Below, one piece after another: positions 12,062 to 22,399 of a stretch of DNA of 64,000 nt. Under the pieces are notes generated by a model, which saw only the letters and a list, made by a program, of their open reading frames with translations, had not been told where the DNA came from and did no database searches. A program made the position numbers and the translations under genes. This stretch comes from Tenrec ecaudatus. Taxonomy: Eukaryota; Chordata; Mammalia; Afrosoricida; Tenrecidae. The DNA is taken from NCBI RefSeq assembly GCF_050624435.1, contig NC_134534.1, positions 66,549,501 through 66,613,500 of the forward strand. Reading direction: 5' to 3'. Each line of letters opens with the position of its first letter. Position 1 is the stretch's first letter.

Positions 12062-13315
12062 TTTTTGTTTTTAATCATTTTATTGGGGGCTCGTACATCT
12101 CTTATCACAATCCATACATCCATCCAGTGTGTCAAGCACATTTGTACATTTGTTGCCATCATTTTCAAAACATTTTCTTTCTACTTGAGTCCTTGGTATC
12201 AGCTTCTCATTTTATCCCTCCCTCTTTCACCCTCCCTTCCTCATGAACCCTTGATAATTTATAAATTATTATTTCTTCATGTATTATACTGTCCAATGTC
12301 TCCCTTCACCCACTTTTTCTGTTGTACAACCCCCTGGGAGGGGTTATATGTAGATCATTGTGATCAATCCCTCCTCTCTTCCCCCTACCTTCTCCTTACC
12401 TCCTGGTATAGCTATTCTCAATACTGGTCCTGAGGGGTTTATCTATTCTGGATTCACTGTGTTGCGAGTCCTTACACATTTGTGTATGCGCTCTGGTCTA
12501 GCCATATTTGTAAGGTAGAATTGGTGTCAGGATAGTGTGTGGGAGAAGGAAGCATTAAAGAACTAGAGGAAAGTTATAGTGTGTGGGAGAAGGAAGCATT
12601 AAAGAACTAGAGGAAGGTTGTATATTTCATTGGTGCTATACTGCACCCTGACTGGCTCATTTCTTCCTTGTGATCTTTCAGTAAGGGGATGTCTAATTGC
12701 CTACAGATGGGTGTTAGGTCTCTACTCCACACTCCCTCTCATATGCAATGATATGATTTTTTTGTTCTGGGTGTTTGGTGCCCGATACCTGATCCTATCA
12801 ACACCTCGTGATCACATAGGCTGGTGTGCTTCTTCCATGTGGGCTTTGTTGCATCTCAGCTAGATGGCCGCTTGTTTATCTTCAAGCCTGTAAGACCCCA
12901 GATGCTATATCTTATAGCTGGGCACCATCAGTTTTCTTCACTACATTTGCTTATGCACCCACTTTCTCTTCAGCGATTCTGTGGGGAAGGTAAGCATTAT
13001 GGAATGCCATGTTAATAGCACAAAGTGTTCTTGCATTGCGGGAGTACTTGAGGAGAGACCCAATATCCATCTGCTACCTTAATACTAAACTTATAAATAT
13101 ATGTACATAGATCTATTTCCTCATCTTCATTTATAAATATATTTACATATGTACATGCCTGGATTTAGACGTCTACCAATGCTCTTTGTCTCCTACTTCT
13201 CTATTATATTTCATTTTACTTTCCTCTTGTCCACTATCATGTTCAACCTTCACTTGGGTTTCAGCAATTCGTCTCAGTTACACTGGTCTTGATCAAACCC
13301 TTCTTGATACCAAGA
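12062..13315 (-). mobile_element. 5'-truncated L1, 3'UTR
   Basis: Reverse orientation. The inverted end is TCATTTTATTGGGGGCTCG at 12076. It then continues through the polypyrimidine tract, CACCCTGACTGGCTCATTTC, CTTCTTCCATGTGGGCTTTG and TATAAATATATTTACATATG to a GTCTTGATCAAACCC edge. It contains an internal 44-bp tandem duplication (12532-12619). It abuts the RTE on its left. Confidence 0.85.
12532..12619. repeat. 44-bp tandem duplication inside the L1
   Basis: Two adjacent copies starting ATAGTGTGTGGGAGAAGGAA, at 12532 and 12576, differ only near the end. Other L1 copies in the window have a single unit, so it is a local duplication. Confidence 0.8.
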
Positions 13316-13319
13316 AATA

Positions 13320-14100
13320 CGAAAGGAAAATAAGAGGAAGAGGGCAAAAAGAAAATCTTCTACATGTCCTGTAGGTGGCAGCAACACCACAGCTCATGAG
13401 TATATGCTGTTTATGAAAAAGGAAAAAAAAACCCGAAAAACCTACAACAGAAAGTCTTGTGATCAACTTTCACTAACCATGCCTTTTCATGAAACAAAAC
13501 CAGAAACATAATTCCAGTATATATGTGCTCAGAATAAATTTCCTCTTATCTGAGAAGACGGATTTTAAACATCATTTAGAAAAGTTTACACACGGCAATT
13601 GCTTTAAAGGAAGAGGTGAAATGGGGTCAGGCAGGGAAGAACAATCCAAACATAAGATAAGTGCACTGAGCTCTCTCTCTAGTGGAGGCTCTTCTGGGAA
13701 AGAACCGCTCTCTGTTTTCTGTCGCTTTATTTAATAAAGCACATGGGCTTCTCTAATGCGTGGGAACTGACACCGGGGAACGACGTGGATGATGCTGTGG
13801 ACTCTAGGGGAAGGAACAAAGCAGTTGTAGAACAAATACACATAGAATGCTCTGTAGATGCAAAGAGAATTAAACTTTAGCTCTCTTAAGATTAATCATC
13901 AGGAAAGACTGGTCACTACAAAAGGGTATCCTGGTTTGTAGAATGTCTACTTTCATCTTATCCTCTACTCATCCATCCTCAACTGAGATACACTTTATCA
14001 ACTGCTATCTTCTGAGGAGGCCCAGTGCCATCGACTTTATAGAGTGTTTATGATTTATCGGAGGAGGTTCTGCCCCTGCTCCTCCAGGTGCAGCAAAGGG
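13320..14100. other. Unclassified non-coding sequence
   Basis: No family recognised in most of it. At 14005-14090 there is a weak reverse AfroSINE-like fragment (CAGTGCCATCGACTTTATAG). Confidence 0.45.
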
Positions 14101-14112
14101 CGCCTATTCAGA

Positions 14113-14277
14113 GAGCACTGATTGAGTAGGGGACACAGACTGGACTGCTACCCCCATGGCTGGAGGTTCAAAGCCCACAGCCAGTGCATAAGAGAAAGAT
14201 GAAGCTGTCTGTTCTCGTCATCTCAGAAACCCTCTACAGGCTCCACGAGTTGAGATGGACTAGATGGCAGTGGGCCT
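14113..14277 (+). mobile_element. AfroSINE
   Basis: Head with GGACTGCTACCCCCATGGCT and GGAGGTTCAAAGCCC (B-box-like), body GAGAAAGATGAAGCTGTC, tail GTTGAGATGGACTAGATGGC. Confidence 0.8.
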
Positions 14278-14454
14278 CATAATCCAAACTTCTTGAGAGC
14301 ATGATTTCTTTTCTTTAGAAATATTTTCTCCAAAGTATTTTTTTACCTCTCCCTTCTCATCTCTTATTGACGCTTTTAAAGATGTGGTGTGAGCGGAAGT
14401 GAACAGAGCAAATGAGCTTTCCTTTCAACAATTTACACACTTTTGTTTTGTCAT

Positions 14455-15720
14455 AATCCTTGCAGTGCCCGCAGGGTGACTCCCCCGCTTGCTTCACTCC
14501 TGCTCTTCCCATATCCATTTGTCTTTCTTTTCTTCCCCTTCCACCACGTGAGCTTCCTTTTGGGACAAGTTTGCTCTGTTGGTCTCTTAGGGTTCAAGCT
14601 TTGAGGAAGAGATGCGTCCGGGATGTCATTATTCGCACTTTCAACGTACCTGTTGCAGGGCTGCGAGTGCGCCCCAGGCTGTGTTCAAGTCCAGGCCAAG
14701 AGAGTCTAAGATCCAACTCAATGGAAGTGGGGTTGGTTTTAGTTAAGGGCCATCATTCCAGGGGTTCCATAAGTCTACTCATAAGTCTAGCCCTTTTCAG
14801 ACATTTGAATTTTGTTCTACCCATTTCTCCCATTCTGTTCAAGACCTTTCGTGGCTCTGATCAAAGTTGATCGTAGTGATAGCCAGGTACCATCTAGTTC
14901 TTGTAGTTCCCAGGTAGTGGAGGCTGTGGCTCATGTGGTCTATTCATGCTTTGGGACAATTGCTTCTTTGGGTCTTTGACGGTTTCCACTTTTTATTCCA
15001 TATGGGGAGAGATCAATAGTTGCATCTTACATCACCACTCACTAGTTTTGAAGTCTAGTCACAATTCACCACAGTAGGATGCAGAACATAGTCCGTGTGA
15101 ACCCTGCAATGCCAATTGACCAAGATCCTTCCTCAGCCTGTGGCCCTACACCACCAAATCCAGAGAAACCTTCATGGTAGGCCTTCATATGGCTAAGAAG
15201 TTGTCATGTCTTTGCCTCTTGCTTGTTGGAAACATGGATGCTCTTGCAGTACATACACATATGGATGTAGAAACATTCTTTGCCCAGGCTACGTGTACTC
15301 ATGGGGTAGTCCTATTTGTCTCCCGATACCTGTAGAGCTTACGTTTCTTCCTATACATTCACTCATATGTAATCGCATTTGCTCTTGTCTGTAATTATGC
15401 ACACCTCTCAGTGTCTTCCTTTGCTACAAAGATATGCTAATCTACTGCATATTGCATACCGCCTTTGCCTTCTCCCAAGTTAATGTCTGTCTACCATCCA
15501 GCTGTCTATCTTCCCTCTCCTATCTTCTGAACCTGGTAACATCAATAGATGTTTTTCTTTCAATCACTCTTCCACCCATCTTATTCTCCTCTTTTTTATG
15601 TCTCTCAAATATATCCTCCATATATTCAAAATGCATATTATCAGGTCACCTAATATATTTACAGTATCTGACCATCTCTTCTATACTTAAATTCCTTTGT
15701 CACTTAGTATAGAGTTCAGC
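14455..15720 (-). mobile_element. L1 3'UTR, upstream part
   Basis: Recognised from the run CATTCCAGGGGTTCCATAAG through CACCATCTAGTTCTTGTAG to CCACAGTAGGATGCAGAACA, the inner part of afrotherian L1 3'UTRs read in reverse. It lacks the terminal AATAAA region. A 136-bp part (15395-15535) recurs at 17498-17633. Confidence 0.65.
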
Positions 15721-15830
15721 TGACAATGACATATGAGGCTATGTCAACCTCTCTAACCTTTGCCCTGATACAATTTGGTTGACATCATTTTTTTAAGAGC
15801 AGAAAAATTAAATCTTAATATAATGATGGA

Positions 15831-16360
15831 TGTGGTAGTCACCTAATCTGGTGTCAATTTAAGGATAGAGAGTGTAGGGGTGGAGTCTAGGCTGTCAATC
15901 TGAGATAGCCAATGAGACTTCTGTGGGCGTGGCCTTCTCCTTAGAATTCTGGGAAATTTGGTACTTCATCCTTGGAGGCGGAAGACACCTCTCTCTCCGC
16001 CACTCCCTGGAGACATTGCAGAAGACAAGTCACATGGATACAACCAGACCTCAGAAGCCAGAGGAGCAACACAGAGACCCCTGCCAGCACTGAGATGTTT
16101 CTAATGACATTGGATCCAAAAACTTTCTACCCACTGGCCTGGCCTGTGATCTCCTGCATTTGGTGTCACTGCATGTGTTTCGTGAGTCTGAAGAGGACTT
16201 TATGGATTGGTATTGGACATATGGGCTAATATCAGACTTATGGCCTTGGGCTGGACTGGGATGTTTTCTCAATGTTCAATTGCTCTTGTATATAAATCTC
16301 TTGCTTATACACATATGTGAGTCCATAGATTTGTTTCTCTAGTCTACCCAGACTAACACA
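15831..16360 (+). mobile_element. Solo LTR of an endogenous retrovirus, 530 bp
   Basis: Starts TGTGGTAGTC and ends GACTAACACA, with a perfect 5-bp duplication ATGGA at 15826-15830 and 16361-16365. It is related to the copies at 46223, 48016, 48825 and 52696. TG...CA ends and a 5-bp duplication argue for an LTR rather than a DNA transposon, despite the short TGTG/CACA inverted ends. Confidence 0.82.
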
Positions 16361-16497
16361 ATGGAGTAGAGTTTATCTAAAATAATTATAAATAAGAATA
16401 TTAATTTGTAGATTATCTGTTAGGAGTAACCCAAGAGTGTTGACTTTACCTCGCTGCCTCAGAAAAATAAGATGGGCATCCCCTTAGCATCTTCAAC

Positions 16498-16703
16498 CCA
16501 AACCAAACTCCCTGCCATCACACTGATGCTGACTCAGAGCAACCCTACAGAGCAGGGTAGAACTTCCCCGTGAGTTTCCAAGATGACTCTTTCTGGGAAT
16601 AAAACAGCCCCATCTTTCTCCCAAGAATTGGCTGGTGGCTTTGAACTGTTGACTTTGTGATAGCAACTGGAAGTAAAACCATTGCTCCCCAGGGCTCCTT
16701 CTT
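16498..16703 (-). mobile_element. AfroSINE
   Basis: Near-complete reverse copy, from CCATCACACTGATGCTGACT to the head CATTGCTCCCCAGGGCTCC. Confidence 0.85.
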
Positions 16704-17189
16704 TTGCCTTTTAGTGACCACTATTTTTGGAACTTGAGGGTGATATTAGCCACCCTTCTATATACCCCAGACTTCCCACCTCCATTAAAAGCAATTAAGA
16801 ATTAGACTAAACAAATGGAAATGAACAACATTACTGATTGATAAAATCAAAAAGGAGATAACAGGGCATATTAGGTTGGCCAAAACTTCTGTACACAAGT
16901 AATATTTCCTACTAAGACCATAGGCTTTTCTTGCTGTGGATAGAGCCAGCCAAGGTAAACAGAACTCTTGTGCACAGCTTACCCTGAAAGAGAGACTTCA
17001 AAGAGACCTCTGAGCATATCAGAGCCTTTTCTTAAATTCTTGAATAAAATCAGCTATATCTCTTCCCATGCAAAAAAGTGAATCATTACACTTCCCAATA
17101 GTAGAAAAAAATGGTAGAAAAGGATCAACTATGGATTCACAGTATAGTTACTCCTAGCAATTATGATACCCCCTCCCAAAAATAAACCC

Positions 17190-17348
17190 TTTGTCATATA
17201 GTTGATACCAACTTATAGCTACCCTATGCTGGGTTTCTGATAATGCAAATCTATATGGAAGCAGACAGCCTTATTTTTTCCCCAGAAACAACTAGTATAT
17301 TTGAATTCCCAATATATTCCTAAGTCTGCTGCTTATCCAACATTGCCA
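17190..17348 (-). mobile_element. AfroSINE, diverged
   Basis: Reverse copy with GTTGATACCAACTTATAGCT and GAAGCAGACAGCCTTATTTT; the head is degraded. Confidence 0.7.
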
Positions 17349-17497
17349 CTTGGGGGAACATGCAATTTTGCTATGGTCAGTGATTCTTAGGGAAGATCCA
17401 TAGAGCAAATCATCCTGGATCGCAAAATGATGACATAGTATAAGATTTGATTGATTTCATGTAACACAAAATAATAATGGTTTAAGCAAGATAAATT

Positions 17498-17633
17498 ATG
17501 CACACCTCTCAGTGTCTTCATTTGCCAGGAAGATATGCTAATCTACTGCATATTGCATACCGCCTTTGCCTTCTCCCAAGTTAATGTCTACCATCTAGCT
17601 GTCTGTCTTCCCTCTCCTATCTTCTGAACCTGG
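17498..17633 (-). mobile_element. 136-bp internal L1 3'UTR fragment with flanking direct repeats
   Basis: Closely matches 15395-15535 (ATGCACACCTCTCAGTGTCT to CTTCTGAACCTGG). It is bounded by AAGATAAATT at 17488-17497 and AAGATCAATT at 17634-17643, nine of ten identical. There is no poly(A) and no L1 3' end. Confidence 0.65.
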
Positions 17634-17644
17634 AAGATCAATTC

Positions 17645-18315
17645 AGAGGCTTGCTGTTGAGGCTAGTTTAGTAGCTACTCCATGATCCCAGGCCCAGGTC
17701 TTTCCTGCCACCCTGCTCCTGGAGTTGCAGATATCACATGAAAGCCATACTACATGTAGCAGCAAGGAGGAGAGAGAAGGAGCGGAGGAGCGTGTACTCC
17801 CTATGATTCAAAAATCATCCTGCAAATGGTACGTGACACTTCCTTCCACTCACCCAAACTTGAAATATGGCCACGCCTTTGCTCACAGGGAGGCTGGGGA
17901 AGAAGGTCCTTTGTCGGTGTGCAAATCATATTGGAGCCTTATCATAAAGCAAGGAGCGTAGGAGGTATTTGGCAACCAGCAAACCTGCACATGGACTCAG
18001 TAACCCTGGCAGGAATGTAGTAGGCAGCTACCCAGCTGTGCTCCCAAACTGGAAGTTTTTATGCTGCTCAGCCTTTGAAAAAAGAAATCCTTACTTGCAA
18101 TTATGGGATGTCTTCAGGTTGTGAAATCAAACTCTCCATAGGACAAGACCTCAACATTGCATTCAGACAACACTTCTGTCAATACCTTACTTCACATCTT
18201 GATGTCTACGGGGAAGACAAAGTGAAAGAAAGGATGGATTCTTTTTGTAAAGGAAAACTTTCTGGCCTGGCTATAAATGTATCACCTTCTTAGAAACGTT
18301 TTCTTCCTTGCAACC
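17645..18315. other. Unclassified non-coding sequence
   Basis: No family recognised. A 72-codon open frame at 18075-18293 has no recognisable protein signature and is not called a gene. Confidence 0.45.
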
Positions 18316-18317
18316 AA

Positions 18318-18450
18318 ATCTCCCTCCCTCTAGTTCTCACTCTCACTCCCCTCTCCCTCATGTCCTCACTCAAGTCACTTCTCACATTCCTTCCTCTCTC
18401 CTCCCAACCTTCTCCTCTCCTCTCCCCCTCCTGCTCTTCCTCCATTCTTT
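18318..18450. repeat. Polypyrimidine low-complexity tract
   Basis: CT-rich run (CTCCCTCCCTC, CCTTCTCCTCTCCTCTCC) directly next to a reverse L1 end. Confidence 0.75.
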
Positions 18451-18474
18451 CAGTTATTATTACTATTATTTTTT

Positions 18475-18625
18475 AAAATCATTTTATTGGGGGCTCATAC
18501 AGCTCCTATCACAATTCATCCATCCATCCATTGTGTCAAGCACATTTGTACATTTACTGCCATCATCATTTTCAAAACATTTTCTTTCTACTTGAGCCCT
18601 TGGTATCAGCTCCTCCATTTCAACT
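18475..18625 (-). mobile_element. L1 3' end, short
   Basis: Reverse copy of the last 150 bp: TCATTTTATTGGGGGCTCAT, the ATCCATCCATCC block, and TTGTGTCAAGCACATTTGTA up to CTTGGTATCAGCTCCTCC. Confidence 0.85.
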
Positions 18626-18922
18626 TCATGTATTAGAGAAAAATAACTCTTGAACCTGAACCTGCCCATATATCACTAGGGTTAAATTGGGGTTTTATTC
18701 AATCCTGGGAATGCAAATTCTAACCAATCTGCTCTATTCAAATGGAATTGATCCTAGAATTTAACATGAATGAACTTCCCAAGTTCCTTCTCCTTCAAGG
18801 GTCTTCAGAGCTGCATATTTTGGTTCGATTAGATATACATCAAGTTCAGAAGATATTGTGGCAAATCCACAGATGTTAGGGAATTTCCGGAATCCATGGA
18901 TCTATAAAGTGACAAGCCAGGG

Positions 18923-19885
18923 CATTCCATGATGCTCACCTTCCCGACACGATTGCTGAAGGCAAAGTGGGTGCATAAGCAAATGTGGTGAAGAAAGCTG
19001 ATGGTGCCTGGCTATCAAAAGATATAGAGTCTGGGGTCTTAAAGGCTTGAAGGTAAACAAGGGGCCATCTGACTCAGAAGCAATAAAGCCCACATGGAAG
19101 AAGCACACCAGCCTGTGTGATCATGAGGTGTCGAAGGGATCAGGTATCAGGCATCAAAGAACAAAAAAATCAAATCATTGTGAATGAGGGGGAGTGCAGA
19201 GTAGGGACCCAAGGCCCATCTGTAGGTGACAGGACATCCCCTTACAGAAGGGTCACGGGGAGGAGATGGGCCAGTCAGGGTGCAGTGTAGCAACAATGAA
19301 ACATACAACTTTCCTCTAGTTCCTAAATGCTTCCTCCCCCACTACTATCATGATCCTAAATTTACCTTACAAATATGGCTAACCAGAGGATGTACACTGG
19401 TACAGATAGGAACTGGAAACACAGGGAATCCAGGACAGATGATCCCTTCAGGACCAGTGCTGAGAGTGGCAATACCAGTAGGGCAGAGGGAAGGTGGCAT
19501 GGGAAGGGAGAACTAATTATAAGGATCTACATATAACCTCCTCCCTGGGGGATGGACAACAGAAAAGTGGATGAAGGGAGACATCAGACAGGACAAGATA
19601 TGACAAAATAATAATTTATAAATTATCAAGGGTTCATGAAGGAGTGGGGAGCAGGGAGGGAGGGGGGAAAATGAGGAGTTGATGCCAGGGGTTCAAGCCG
19701 GAAGCAAATGTTTTGAAAATGATGATGGCAACAAATGTACAAATGTGCTTGACACAATGGATGGATATATGGATTATTGTACGAGCCCCCAATAAAATGA
19801 TTTAAACAAACAAAAAGAAAAACCAACAAACATCAAAAAAAGACAGAACATAATACAAAAAAAATTAAAAAGCGAGAGAGAGAGC
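18923..19885 (+). mobile_element. 5'-truncated L1 with A-rich tail
   Basis: A clean copy of the L1 3' region: CATTCCATGATGCTCACC, CAGCCTGTGTGATCATGAGG, a purine-rich tract, then GAGCCCCCAATAAAATGA at about 19783 and an A-rich tail ending in a short GA run. A 10-bp duplication CAAGCCAGGG flanks it at 18913-18922 and 19886-19895, although the left copy overlaps bases resembling the L1 itself. Confidence 0.85.
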
Positions 19886-19899
19886 CAAGCCAGGGACAA

Positions 19900-20285
19900 A
19901 TTTTTTCAAATGCTGTCTCACTACCTTAGGTCACACCTCAGCAAAGCTGGCTGACTCATGTCATTTCTGTGAAAAAGTTCATTTATCGGCAAACATTATA
20001 GTCTTGCTCCCATATGAATTCCATTTGAACCACCAAAATTTAGTGTCCTGTTCCATACTCGATAAAGCCAACTCTTCCTCCAAATACTGTGGCAATTTTT
20101 GATTCCTTGCCATCTTGAGAGACCAGTTAAATACCAACATCAGTTGGCAGCAAATCAGAATTCTCAGAGAGTTGTACCAATTCCCTTATAAATATGGAGA
20201 AGGTTACGTTTCCTTTTTTGATGGCTGGTTAATATTCATATAATCGGGCCTAACCACTATGAGGCACTCAGCATGGTGATAATTC
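19900..20285. other. Unclassified non-coding sequence
   Basis: Nothing recognised. Confidence 0.4.
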
Positions 20286-20287
20286 TT

Positions 20288-21212
20288 ATGAGTGGTTACC
20301 CCCCCCCCAAATTCAAATTTTTTTCAAAGCTATGTATTGAAAAATTTTAAATGAAACAACCTTATCAACTTCAGAGTACTCTCCATCACATTTAATGTAT
20401 TTGTCAAATCTGTGATTCCCTTCCTGGAAACACTTTTCAAACTTACCTTTTGGATGGCTTACAGCAGCTCCCTTGTTTTTTATTTCACCTCTTCTACGTC
20501 ATCAAGTCGCTGTCCTTCCATGTCCTTTTTCATTCATGGAAAAAGAAGTCACAAAGAGTAAAGTCAGGTGAGTACAGTGCCTAGGGAGAGAGAGGCATGT
20601 CAAACCTTTTTGCCAGCACTGAGAGGGCTACGTGAGCAGGTGCATTGTTTTTAGTGGTGGCAAGATCAATGCCCCGTCTGCCACAAACCAGGCCCCTCCT
20701 TTTTCACATATTGCTATTCAATCTTTTAAAACCTTTAAATAGAAAGCTTGGTTAACAGCACACCTGGTGGAACAAACTCCAAATGCACTACAAGTTGACA
20801 TTTTTGTCCGTTCGGGAAGTTGACCCGTGTCCAGAGCAAGGTTTGTCAACAATTAACATTTCACCTTTTTTTTAAATCAAGGAAACCACTCATACACTTG
20901 GGTTTTTCCCAAAGTTTCTATGCTGTATTCAATATCACAACAGTTTCTGTGGCATTTTTCCTGAGCAGGAAACAACATTTCACAGCCACAAGCTGTTCTC
21001 TTAAATTGGCCCTCACAAAAAAGAAGTTCACATGACTGCTTTCACAAAAAAATTTCACTGTGCTCTGAGAGAACCTTCCCAGGTGAAGCCACTGGGTGTA
21101 CTAACTCAGAGTGAATTGCTTGATGCTCACTTAGCAGGAAAAATGTGTACTATGAAAAGTCAGCTCTACCTAGCACAATCCCGTTTTGCGGGGGTTTCCC
21201 CCCATGCTTCCC
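20288..21212 (-). pseudogene. Mariner transposase remnant
   Basis: The minus strand reads LYSPDFTLCDFFFHE, then after a frame change GQRLDDVEEVK, the mariner C-terminal blocks. Here the catalytic aspartate of the CDFF motif is kept. Several stops interrupt it. The left end (GGTTACC plus a C-run and AAATTC) pairs with the end of the 6935-7556 copy. The right limit near GCGGGGGTTTCCCCCC is a guess at the other inverted repeat. Non-functional. Confidence 0.68.
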
Positions 21213-21269
21213 CAGGAAAAGTGAAATTCAATATTAAACTTGGGCAGGAATGTTAACTTGGGTTTCTAT

Positions 21270-21390
21270 GAGTGTAGACTGTAATCCTGGTCTTACTGCT
21301 GACTGCAATACACTGTGAGTAAGTTTCCTTCAATTTACTTAAATCTGTTTCTTATTCTAAAAACACTGACGGCAGGATTAGTTGACCTGT
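21270..21390 (+). mobile_element. MIR SINE fragment
   Basis: GTAATCCTGGTCTTACTGCTG followed by AAATCTGTTTCTTATTCTAAAA has the order of a MIR 3' half. Confidence 0.5.
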
Positions 21391-21394
21391 ACCC

Positions 21395-22145
21395 TCATCC
21401 TCAGTTCACAAATATTTTATTTTGAAATACTTTTGGTACACAAAGTGGCTAATATCTAAGAGGAATGTGTTTTGAGCATTTCCACAATTAGGAAAGTTAA
21501 TTTATACTTTAAAAGAAACAGAGTTTTGTTCACCCTACTTGCAAATCTCTAAGTAAGGACTAATGTGTGCTGATTCCGAAAGTAGTAACACATTTTTCAT
21601 TGTGACCAACTGCATAAGATTATAGATCCTTAAGCAAAAAAATTGGTGAAAGGTTTCTTTCTTTTTTTCCCCCATGTGTATGTCCCTAAAGACTAAATCC
21701 ACCTCAACTTTACTTTTTTTCTATGTTTATTCTTTCTTTAGCCACTCAAACCAATATTTACAAATCTGGAGGATTTTTAAAAGCTGTAAGCCTGAACATC
21801 TTTCTGTACCTTTCTTTCTTTCAATCTTTCTATCTAGTTTTTTAAGAAAATTTATTCTATATAGTTGCACATTTTAACAAATGAAATCAGTAATAATATT
21901 CCATTAAACATCCCATAAATGTGTTTCTTTCTTGTTTCCCTCCCTTCCTGCCTCCTTATAACCAATCCTCTTCCCTCCTGCTCAGTGTCCTTCCCCCACC
22001 AGTCATCTCCTCCCATTCCTTCCTCTCCCAACCACCCACCCCCACCCCAGGCCCCTCCTCTCCTTGCCTGTAATGTATCCCCTTTTCTTATTCCTCTTCT
22101 TGCCCTGTCCCTGCGCTCTTCCCTGGCATCTTCATAGTCTTCAAA
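21395..22145. other. Unclassified, with a pyrimidine-rich segment
   Basis: AT-rich sequence to about 21930, then a pyrimidine-rich tract to 22140. The tract may be a reversed L1 purine tract belonging to the next element, but no duplication supports that. Confidence 0.4.
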
Positions 22146-22149
22146 GTCT

Positions 22150-22290
22150 TTTTCTTTTGGTGTAAAACCACAATTGTCAAGTAGAAAGAAAATGTTTTGA
22201 AAAGGATGATGACAAAGAAGGTACACATGTGCTTGATATAATCGATGCATGGACTGTAATAAGAGCCTTAAGAACTCCAAACTAAATTAT
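22150..22290 (+). mobile_element. L1 3' end, short
   Basis: GAAAATGTTTTGAAAAGGAT, then GTGCTTGATATAATCGATGC and a mutated terminal signal (AACTAAATTATTTA). Confidence 0.75.
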
Positions 22291-22399
22291 TTATTAAAAC
22301 AAAGTTTAAAAAACAAAACAAAAATTTTGTTTTTCCTTATTATACTGGTATCATTAAACATTTGTCTTATGAGTAACTAACTTTCCTAAGCATAACTTT

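Noticed and set aside
15831-16360. Reading the TGTG...CACA elements as a DNA transposon with short inverted repeats
   Set aside because: Three copies show perfect 5-bp duplications and TG...CA ends, which fits LTRs better; hAT or mariner would give 8-bp or TA duplications.
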